NCBI GenBank assembly: GCA_001599595.1
Contig: BCHH01000008.1
Coordinates: forward strand, 316,828-380,827
DNA from: Beverwykella pulmonaria
Taxonomy: Eukaryota > Ascomycota > Dothideomycetes > Pleosporales > Melanommataceae
Length of the DNA stretch: 64,000 bases
Direction of reading: 5' to 3'
This document shows, in pieces, positions 22,718-31,709 of the stretch (its first letter is position 1; each line of letters begins with the position of its first letter). Below the pieces are notes generated by a model. The model was given only the letters and a program-made list of their open reading frames with translations. It ran no database searches and had not been told where the DNA came from. The position numbers and the translations under genes were made by a program.

Positions 22718-24129
22718 ATGGGTCGGAAAACTGCTTCACGTAAGCCCAAAAAAGCGTCCGCATCGTCCGGTGCACGCTCTTCGGTAGCAAATGCGTCTAT
22801 GGCCTTCATAGCGCGGACGACACCTCTGGACACCTCTGGACACCTCCGATGGAGAGAAACGCCCTGACACTCCCCAGGGCAGCAATTTCCCTGCTGTTGA
22901 CAAGCCGCAAGTGATGGCTAAGTCGAGATGGATCGGCTGCCGTCAATGGATGCCCCGGCCCTGTCGATGGTGGCCCTGCCGAACCATTAAGACGCTCACA
23001 CAAACCATTACGTTCCTTTTCAAGGGCTTACTCACATATGCCTGGCAGGATCATCTTCTCGTCCTACTGTTCCTCAGAGTGGTGCTATTCGGATGCTGGG
23101 TCGCCCTGAAGGGCCTGCTGAGCATGTTCGAGCCCGTTTCTGCTCAGGATGCTAATTGTAGCATTGGCTACGTGGCTAGCCCTGGACCGATCATCACAGT
23201 CTCTCTCATCGCTTTGAAGCCTTCAGATCCAGCTCGGAGCACATACTACTACTCTGTCGTTAACGGCTCGACTCAATGGTTGGATAGTGCAGTACCGCTC
23301 AGCCGATCCCCGGTACCATCTACCATTATGAGTACAAGGAGTCTGTATACGTCCAGCTGCTCTTTGGGAAGCTCTTTTGGTTCTTCCACCCTTGCCCTGT
23401 CTACACCCAGACCGCCAACATCGCCGATATCGAGCGGGAAAACCCTACTGTCAAGCCTTCCAAACGCTGGTGGACAGTCAATACAGCCCATACAGCCCAC
23501 TACTATGGGTACGGGGAGCTTGAATACGCCTAGCCTGACATCTTCACCTCGAGTGCCAGCGACACCCCTAATATCTAACGGAAATAGTGCAACATCTAGT
23601 CTTCGCACTAGCACCATGGTTATCACAGCTACGGTTTCCCAGGGACTGACCATAACCACTACTCAATCTCTCGCAACGACATTCCGGGACCGTTGCCCTT
23701 TTCGGAGAGCTGGTTCACAGTGTCGTTGCCAAGGCCCTCTTCGCCTCGCCCGGTCAGCTCCTCTTCTGCGTTTCCAGATTCAAGTACCCGGTCAAAAGAA
23801 TCGTCAGATGGATCGCAAATGACAACTTTGTCACCTACCTCCTCGATGACTTCCTCGACTCTTTCGACTGGGACGCCCTCAATCGTTTCGACGTTCTTTC
23901 TAAGCAGGTCAAGCTCTTCGTCGTTCCTGACCAGCACTTCAACCAGTGTACTGATGAGCATTGTGTCGAGCTCCTAAATCTCGTCATCTGTGGCTAGTCC
24001 AAGCATGATGACAAGCTCACCGCTAGCAAGCTCGTCTTCTTTGGCAACAGTCACGCTGACGGGCTCTCGGGTATCGTCTGTCAGCGTCCTGATCGGTCTG
24101 GCCTGTGGTTGAAAGAAATTTGGAAATGA
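22718..24129 (+). pseudogene. frameshifted membrane-protein gene, family unknown
   Basis: The start is ATG 22718 (MGRKTASRKPKKASASSG). At 22821-22847 a 10-bp unit (CACCTCTGGA) is tandemly duplicated; without one copy the frame would run on into EKRPDTPQG, QWMPRPCRWWP and a hydrophobic span (DHLLVLLFLRVVLFGCWVAL, about 23044-23103). Near 23305 the coding-like frame shifts again to IYHYEYKESVYVQLLFGKLF, with stops from 23531. A third block (23705-24126) reads VVAKALFASPGQLLFCVSRF, then RIVRWIANDNFVTYLLDDF, with a TAG at 23995 before SKHDDKLTASKLVFFGN. Each block has C/G-ending codon bias. The Ser/Thr-rich open frames at 22911-23822 (3' half) and 23693-23977 are out-of-frame shadows. Extra introns are an alternative I cannot fully exclude. 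Confidence 0.5.
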
Positions 24130-25036
24130 AAACGCATGCTGGCGGACTGCTCATGAAGGTACAACCTAGTAGTAACTGGTGGCATGGTTTTCTTTCGTAT
24201 GTTTCAAATATCCACCTATTTCGGTACTGTAAGGATTGGCTGTGGCGTCTGTTCCCCGCCTGAGGGTGTGCGTGAATGGGGCGTGGAATTGCGGTAGGAT
24301 GGTATTGCCTTTCATTGCCTCTCACAAGACCTCCGGACGTGAAACACATATCTTAATAGAGATGGCTAAGACGTCAACGGCGCGAGAAGATGACCGTTCG
24401 GTCCTCCAATCCCCGGACTTGGCGGGGAAAGTGGCGACCGACCGTGTCGGAGTGTCTGCGGGCGCTCGACGCTGAAACCCTTCTTATCTTTGCTGCTGTG
24501 GTACCAGTCCGTCCGAAGCCTCGCGCCCTCGGCGCCCATCCGCAGCCATGTCTGCCTGTCTGCCAGTCTGCCTCAGCGGCTCCCGCGTGATGGATGGTGC
24601 GGGAGCCTTGGCCCGCGTGACGCGATATCAGCATCGCAGTGGGACCCAGTGCACCAATATATTCGGCATACATGCCGCCCACTCCCAGCTCTGCTCTTTT
24701 CTTTTGCACCTGCGCAGCCCCCCAATCACGGCCTGTGTGGACCGCTCGCCTCCGCCTTTTGCACCCCCGACACGCTGCCCACTGTTCGCTGCAAGACCCG
24801 TGTCATCTGGCGCGGCATTGATCTCGCCTTGCAAATCCTCGAGTTGCCCACGCCCGCAGTAAGCGAACGGCCGCCCTATGCCAAGTGCAGCCTAGCCTCT
24901 TCTTCCTCTGCTTCTTGTCCTACCCTGCCATCAGAGTCCTCGCGCCGCCGTCCCTCAAATACTCTACCTGAGCGGCCTCTCTCCTCGATACTTGTTCCCC
25001 CCCGCGCGCCCTGGGCCTCTTCTCTTCGCCCGAGCC
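24130..25036. promoter_or_regulatory. upstream region of the CCCH gene
   Basis: About 0.9 kb of pyrimidine-rich, GC-rich sequence with many overlapping frames on both strands, none consistent with a gene. It probably includes the promoter and a long 5' leader for the zinc-finger gene. Confidence 0.45.
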
Positions 25037-27122
25037 ATGACGACCTTCGCGCCGAGCAGCCACACCGCCGGACCGGAGCTCGCAGAAAACCCCCACCACG
25101 ACCTTTCCCCTCCACCGTTCTCCCACCAACTTAGCACAACCACCCAACCCTTCTCCCCGCTCCCCGCTCACAACCCTCCGCGCCTCGCCCACCGTCCCTC
25201 GGCCGACCTGCGACGGCCCTCTGTGAACAGCAACATGGCAGGCGCAAACGGAAACGGGCCCATGCCCGTTCCGGGCGGGCCGCATGCTCGCATGGGCAAC
25301 GGCCAAGGACATGGAGCAAACATGCGCGGCATGGGCTTCGAGGGCCCGCGCAGTCCGCCGAACAACAAGAGTATGTCGAGACTCGGACGCTCCACCTCCG
25401 TACAGCTGCTGACAGACACAGGCACCTCGCATGTCCCGTGCAAGTTCTATCGGCAAGGCGCTTGCCAGGCCGGCAAGGCATGTCCGTTCTTGCACTCAGA
25501 CGAGCCGCTGGCGGAGCGCGCACCCTGCAAGTACTTCACAAAGGTAAGGCGCTGTGGTGGAGCCCCGGCGACTCGTGGTCTCTCTCGCTAACATAGGTAA
25601 GGGAAACTGCAAATTCGGTCCCAAATGCGCCCTCGCACATATCCTCCCCAACGGACACGTCGTCAACCGGAACAACGTAGGACACTTCGGCCGTGTGAAT
25701 CTACCGCAACATCATGAGCCCGCGCCTGGAGGCTCCCTCCTCACTATGCAGGCACACATGGCGCCGATGCAGCCCAATTACCCGTACCAGATGCAGGACG
25801 AATATTTTGGCCAGAAGCCCCAGTACGATATGATCCCTACCATCGACACCACTTTTTCCTCGCACCCTGGGTCTAACTACGGCTCGCCTCCCAATGAGAA
25901 CGGCCGCCTGCCTATCTCTCCCGCTCAAAAAGGCCTCAGTGTGATGGATGTACAGCTGCCAGCGTCGTTCGATAGCCAAGGCCCTTCCCACACAGCGCGA
26001 TATGGTCCGTTTGCTGCATCAGTACCGTCTAAATTTCTAGCCCAGTCACCGCCGGCCTCGTTCCAAGGCGATTCGCCGGCACTCCGGAATCTGCATGAGT
26101 CCGTGTATGGCGATGGCTCTCGCGGAAGGGCCGCTGCTCTTGGTTCGTCTCCACCAGAGTCTATCGAGCAGCCAGTGGGAAGGAGGATCATGCACTCTGA
26201 GCTAGGAACTAGGTCAAAGGGCATAATATCTGCGAGCGTTGGTGCGCGTCCACCCATGGCGCTTGGCGATGAGTGGGATGAGTCGGAACTCATCGGCAGA
26301 TTCGAAGAAGATTTGATCCCCAGCTCGCTCAACGATTTGTTGACGCCTCAAGAGAAGATGCGCCGCTTTTCCAGAGACCATGGCGACAATGACGGCAATT
26401 CGCTATCTCACAGGCACTCACTCTCGAGATTGGGTGCCTCTCCAACGGCCTCTGATGTCAAGGCTGGATCCCCCTCCGGAGTTGCGTCTTCTCCGTCTCG
26501 GTTCCAATCCCTATGGGGTAAATCCCGCCCACCGCAAGATGGAGGATTCGAGTCGGGATCACTGCCGGGAGCGTCGGCTTTCGGTCATGTTGGTTCCCCG
26601 CTCCGAAACTCAAGCCTACATCCGGCTGCAAGCCCGTCCTTGCGCGCCATGTCTCGGCCGACAAATGACTATGCGAACCCATTCATTTCCTCGCCTCCAC
26701 GACAAGCCTCGATGAGCATGATCAGCCAACAACTGTCGCGAACTCGACTCTCGTCGCGTGCCTCCGAGGAAACAGTACCCATCCACCCAGGAGTAACCCG
26801 TGTGACTTCTGGATCTAGCATTAGTAGCTCCAGTGGCCGCCTTGTTGTGGACCGCGCTGTAAGCAGTAGCAGCATCAATCGCGAGAGAATCGAAGAAGAG
26901 CAGGGCCTGTTTAGCATGGAGGAGGAAGAAGAGTTGGAACGCGGAAAGGGAAAGGACGGCGCATCTACGACCTCGAGCACCAGCAACAAGCGCCTCAGTG
27001 GTCTGTCTTGGGGCAGCGGCGGAAAAGCAAGCCCTGGTCTTGCTCCCATTGGCGGTCATCGAGTTGTTGGTAACCCTTCCGGCCTGGGTAGGGACGCTGG
27101 ACCCTGGGGCAGCAATGCCTAA
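25037..27122 (+). CDS. tandem CCCH zinc-finger RNA-binding-type protein
   Basis: Preferred model: exons 25037-25370, 25422-25543 and 25602-27122, 658 residues. Two zinc fingers of the C-x7-C-x5-C-x3-H type follow each other: CKFYRQGACQAGKACPFLH and CKYFTKGNCKFGPKCALAH. The second is split by the 58-nt intron between YFTK and GNCK. The 51-nt intron at 25371-25421 is in frame, so its retention would only add 17 residues; removing it gives NNKSTSHVPC, the shorter form I expect. The long C-terminal part is Ser/Pro-rich, low-complexity and probably disordered, with an acidic patch (EEEEELERGK). Such fingers usually bind RNA; yeast Lee1 is the nearest named relative, by inference. The start codon is uncertain: ATG 25234 is an alternative. 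Confidence 0.85.
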
Positions 27123-28729
27123 TATCGCACAAAAGCCAGTGTTGTCGCCTCACTCAAACGAGAGACAGCCAATGATACACGAACACACGATGAGAACTGC
27201 ACTAACATGAGCGAAGAACATTACCAAAATAATACAAAACAGCAAATACCCTATTGCCCGGTGTCTAGGCGTTCTTTTCAGGCGGCGATCTACGACAAAA
27301 TACACATTTACAATGTCCGGCATTTGAAATACCTCTTTCCTGCGATGAAACCTTTTTGAAAAGTACACCATCTTCGATGATTTGCATAATGGGCGTTTCC
27401 TTCTTTTACTCTGGCCCCAAGTTCTTCTATGGCTGCGACGAGCTATCTGCTTCTCAATATGTATATTTGGATCAAGATATCAGGCATAGCCTCTACTCAA
27501 TCTACTCTGCACCTTTTGCTTTGGCGTTTCCCTCGACGACAATCTTCTGTGTTTTGGCAAGATTTCGTCTTTTGGCACGGCCAGTTTCGGCATGGCGAGG
27601 CGTGGGTGGGCATTTCCACGCCAATCAACTCTTCGGCCTTGGACATGGCGTTTCCCGATCTTCTCCAGTCGATGAGGAAGCCTGGGTTTATGAACCCTTC
27701 TATGCAATTTTTCCAATACATTTGATTTGTTTCCCTTTCGCATACCGACCGTGCTAGGCCTACTTGGTCTTCAGCAAGTCGTGTATGGGATGAGCGTTAG
27801 CTGCAATATATGAGAAGAGTATCGGAGCGATGGCTCGATAAGGACGATATCTTTTTTATGGATGATGGAACGGAGCTATCGCTTTGAAATGGAATGAAAT
27901 GGTATGGATATGGTTATGAATGGATGGAGGGATAGGGAAGCATGTATGTGTATCTGGTCTATGAGTGAGATAGTGAATAGACATGTGCGGCTTTTAGCCG
28001 ACTTGTGAAAGACTGTCCAAGCTTAGAAAAGCTACGTGCTGGAGATGCAAAGTGTTGAATCATGGGGAAAATGTCATCCAATTGAATTAAGCAAGTGAAG
28101 AATAGTACCACGGCCCCCGGTGCTGTTCAACACACGGCTCAATATGAATGCCACAAATATCGCACATACTACACAATCAAGATCAGAAGGTTGCCACGAT
28201 AGGCGCTACTCAGTTTCCACTTTCAGTCCAGCTTTCTCTCACGCCATGAAGTTTTCCCCTCGGCCTTGCGACGATCCGAGCGCTCACTACAATTTTTCTT
28301 ATTTATTTCCTTGGAGGGGTAACAAGAGTGTGACAGTCTAGGATGCAGAAGAGTATGGAAGCCCTGCTGGTAGATATAATAAGGTTTAGTTCGGCAAACT
28401 TAATTCTCTGTGTGCATCTGTATTGGCATGCTTCCCCGGACGAGCGAACATGTCCGTGTTCGCGGCTAGTAAAGAGAAATAAATAGTGGGGAACGAGACG
28501 AGCATGTGGGCTTTTTTTTGATACATTTTTTTTTAGTATTTGATGGTTCATGAGGGTCTGGGATGTCGTATTTTTGGACTAAGGGGCCGAGGTTGTGGAG
28601 AAGAATCTCTGACATCGGGCGGGAAGGGCGTGAGAAGTAGAGGAGGGGAAACGAACCAGGAGGAAATGTAGGATTGGATTTCATGCGGGAGGTAGGATGC
28701 GTAGAGGAGATATTTGCTTGACATATTTA
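27123..28729. other. intergenic, no supported gene
   Basis: Opposed frames at 27356-27757 (plus) and 27480-27743 (minus) cannot both be real and neither matches a family. The first copy of a 22-bp dispersed motif lies at 28360-28381. Confidence 0.45.
28360..28381 (+). repeat. dispersed 22-bp motif, copy 1
   Basis: Begins AGCCCTGCTGGTAGATATA. It is related to copies at 29410-29431 and, inverted, at 38159-38180, and differs from the second copy only by transitions. Probably a scrap of a transposon terminus; the parent element is unknown. Confidence 0.55.
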
Positions 28730-28994
28730 CTGTGGTTGCCGGGATAAGTTTTGTATATTTGCCACAGAGCCAAGATGGCGCCACTAGCATTTCTAAGCAG
28801 CTGAGTAAGTACTTTTTGGAAGCTTCTCGCTCATTGATAGGCCCTTTAAATACTTACATAAATGGGGTGCAGATGTTGGTCTTCCATATGGCAGGCTACG
28901 AACTGTATCTGTGGCTGTATTATAAAATTCTATATTTAAAACAGCCAGGGTTGGCATCGGTGGCAACATACAAAACTTATCCCGGCAACCACAG
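28730..28994. mobile_element. 265-bp TA-flanked MITE (type 2)
   Basis: The first 27 bases (beginning CTGTGGTTGCCGGGATAAG) are a perfect inverted copy of the last 27, and similarity continues into TTGCCAC with one indel. TA flanks both ends (28728-28729 and 28995-28996). There is no coding capacity. The termini are unrelated to the element at 22099-22271, so two different TA-inserting families are represented. Confidence 0.9.
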
Positions 28995-30266
28995 TAGGTT
29001 GGTGGGGGGCAAGGATGGAATGCTGGGCAATGTTCAGGCTTGCAAAGATGTGTGCGCTAGGGATGGCAAATAATGGGGAATCTATTCACACGACTAGCGG
29101 AAGCAGCAATCACCTCTACCCGCACTCTGGAATCAAAACATTGGTTGAATACGACGGTCAGCAATATGTCGTTTCGACGAATCCACTCACCCATCTATCA
29201 AAATTGTTGAATGAAAACCTTGCCTCCCAAGTCTATAGCTCCGGCCCCCTTGCGAAGAACTTGATCTAGCCGAGTACCATACGTAAAATAGCAAGAAAGT
29301 ACTGGTTCCAGAAATTGTTGGATCAAAAATTCCCAAACTTACAACTCGTTCACCACGATACGGTACCCATAACAAGAACCTATTAGACCAGTCTGCACAA
29401 GAGTGTAAAAGCCCTGCTGGCAGATACAGTAGTGCTTAGTAAAGGTGCGTTCGGTCCATTTGTACACTGCGTTAGGTATATCTTTGTAGACCTGAGAACG
29501 TATCCACACGAGTTTACGATACATTCATCCTCGGTGACAACTAGAATGGAGCCATGATCCCGAAGAGGCCTCTAATGTGACCAAAGTCTCGTTCTTGGCA
29601 GTCACCGCCTTTTATGAATTACTGAAGATCATCCGGAGCCTAGAAAAAGGAGCTAGGAAACAATATGACGTCACCCCCAATCCCAGATCGCCGTTTCTCT
29701 TGCAGTAGCGGGACGTCGACCACAACTCTAGCGCACACACAAAATTAAGCATGACAATTAAGCATGATGACACGGTTAATAACGCTCTTTTAGACTGTGA
29801 TGGGTTAAGCATAACAGAGTGTGAGATAGAAGGATAGCCATCACTGCAGTTCGCAATTTCATAAGTTAAACTAAGCTACGCCATGTTGCGTAGCACTCCT
29901 GTGTGTACATATATTACTGTAACTAGCCCTCTCGCTGCCTTTGTATGCGGCAGCGGTATTGAACGCCTGAAAACAAGTGTATCGTAATACACGGTATTCC
30001 AAAACTCCGAGCCTTTCATGGCTTTCCAATTCCCTTCCCCTGACACGAAATAATAAACACAAACCAAAACGCCGCCCATATGCTCCGGTCGCTAAGAAGA
30101 CAGACATGAGAAATCCTTCCACCCAGCCCGCAAATGCAACCAGACCTGAACTCCCCCTCTTTTTGATATGAACCCAATCCTCGTCCATTTCCTCCCACTT
30201 GACTAGAACTCAATCCTTATCGCACCTAGCCCCCCTCTTGGCCTTCACCAGACGGTCTGGTCATCC
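28995..30266. other. intergenic, no supported gene
   Basis: AT-richer sequence with a second copy of the dispersed 22-bp motif (29410-29431). Frames on both strands are short. It includes the 3' flank of the Gti1/Pac2 gene. Confidence 0.45.
29410..29431 (+). repeat. dispersed 22-bp motif, copy 2
   Basis: Begins AGCCCTGCTGGCAGATACA. The upstream 10-12 bases also resemble copy 1, with A/G differences (AGAGTGTAAA against AGAGTATGGA). Confidence 0.55.
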
Positions 30267-31709
30267 CTAACGAACGAACATGACCTTATTCAGTTTGCTC
30301 AACGCGTTTTCACCAGCAACTTTACCGTTGAGTTCGGTAATATTGACTGCAGGAGTCTCGTGAACAGGTCGTTGAGAGGAGTTGGGGCTTCGGCTGCCAG
30401 AGCGGCTGTTGCTCTGAGTATTTTTGTCGGCGTCGTTCTCGTGGCTGTTGAGAATGGATCCCAACGTGAGAGTCGGAACCGTTCTTGCAGGAGCAGGGAC
30501 AGGGGCAGGAGCGTTGTGTGCTATAGCACCATTTGCATCAGGAGCTCCCAACGGCGCTTGTGCCTTAGGCTCTGTTGGCTGTGGTGTTGGCGGCTTGTTT
30601 TCTACTCTGGGTGCGGGCGATGTGTTCCCGTTGATAGCTGGAAGTTGTATGCTTTGCTCTGGGAAGGGAGGTGGAGCTTGGCGGTAGTTGTTGGCTTGTG
30701 CATGTTGCTGTCCATGTTCGGCTGGTTGCATGGGACGTGCAGGAGCACTGCCGTTGTATTGAGGGCCTGGGTGGCCCGGATGGAGTTGGTGCATAGGGTG
30801 TGGTGCATGGACAAGGTGGGGCTGGGGTGCGTAGCCTTGGTAGTACTGGCCTGGATGAGGCGCCATCAGTGCATATGGCTGGTTTGGATGCCTTATCGGA
30901 GCTGGAGGTCCGTCCAAGGGATGGCTACTTTGCGAGGGGTGCGGTGGTGGTGGCGCGTAAATAACTGTACCATACGGCATCGGTGGTTGAGTTCCGTAGT
31001 ATGTGTAATAGGCTGGAGGAGTGCCATTGGGCGTGGGAGGGTAGCTGTAAACCTGTTGTGGAGAGGGCCCGCCACGCGCATAGGGGGATGCGGGTGTCAT
31101 TTGGTGCGGAGCGGGAGCGTACGGCGAGCCAGGCATAGGGCCACGAGTGACAGCGGGGACGCTCTGGCTCTCGTTAACAGAGGATTCTGGGTACATGTTC
31201 TTTGGCGGGCGGATGTGTCGCAGCTGTGGATCGGAGGTCGGCTGCTTGAGGTTCGAGGCGGCGGCACGGGAAAAGTAGCTGATCAAGTGCAGGTGTTGGC
31301 CGCTAGAGGTAGTGATGCTGAACGACTGTTTCATGAGACCGTCGGCCTTGTACCGGTATCCATCAGGACCTTCGCCGTCCGATCCGGTGGCCGATCCGTC
31401 AGGCGACTTGGCGCTCACTCGCTTGGGTGCTGGTGTGGGAGCTGGGAAACTTCCTCCTCTTTTGCCCTCCATCTCTCTGTAGGTCAAGAAGCTGCCCGAC
31501 ACGCGGCTTGCGCTCCATGATTTGCCGTCGGTCCATCGCCTCATTCCTGCTTCCCGCTCGTCCCACACGAAGACCGAGCCTGATCCGATCTGCTGGCGCT
31601 CTTTCTCCGATAGCCGTCTTTGTACGCGGGGAAGCAGGCCAATACGACATGCCTCGAAAAGTATTATCGCATCCTGCGGTGTACGTACGTGGCCGTTATA
31701 GGTCTCCAT
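30267..31709 (-). CDS. pac2: Gti1/Pac2 (WOPR) family transcription factor
   Basis: One exon, 480 residues, starting METYNGHVRTPQDAIILFEA. The N-terminal 150 residues contain both halves of the WOPR DNA-binding module: the first with GSVFVWDEREAGMRRWTDGK and SWSASRVSGSFLTYRE, the second with GYRYKADGLMKQSFSI and LHLISYFS, joined by a variable linker. The C-terminal two thirds is Pro/Gln/His-rich low-complexity sequence, as in other family members. The short N-terminus and the RRLSEKERQQIGSGSVFVWDE version of the module fit the Pac2/Gti1 branch better than the Wor1/Ryp1/Sge1 branch. Relatives control gluconate uptake, mating, morphology and virulence-associated programmes. The gene faces a 7-kb gene-poor upstream region. 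The plus-strand frame 30360-31520 is antisense. Confidence 0.93.
   Translation of the reverse strand: METYNGHVRTPQDAIILFEACRIGLLPRVQRRLSEKERQQIGSGSVFVWDEREAGMRRWTDGKSWSASRVSGSFLTYREMEGKRGGSFPAPTPAPKRVSAKSPDGSATGSDGEGPDGYRYKADGLMKQSFSITTSSGQHLHLISYFSRAAASNLKQPTSDPQLRHIRPPKNMYPESSVNESQSVPAVTRGPMPGSPYAPAPHQMTPASPYARGGPSPQQVYSYPPTPNGTPPAYYTYYGTQPPMPYGTVIYAPPPPHPSQSSHPLDGPPAPIRHPNQPYALMAPHPGQYYQGYAPQPHLVHAPHPMHQLHPGHPGPQYNGSAPARPMQPAEHGQQHAQANNYRQAPPPFPEQSIQLPAINGNTSPAPRVENKPPTPQPTEPKAQAPLGAPDANGAIAHNAPAPVPAPARTVPTLTLGSILNSHENDADKNTQSNSRSGSRSPNSSQRPVHETPAVNITELNGKVAGENALSKLNKVMFVR

Noticed and set aside
23693..23977. Ser/Thr-rich frame that looks like a mucin fragment
   Set aside because: The same bases have a better-biased, globular-looking frame offset by one or two bases; there is no start or signal peptide for the Ser/Thr frame.
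30360..31520. 386-codon plus-strand frame
   Set aside because: Antisense shadow of the Gti1/Pac2 gene; no motif and an implausible composition rich in Trp, Arg and Cys.
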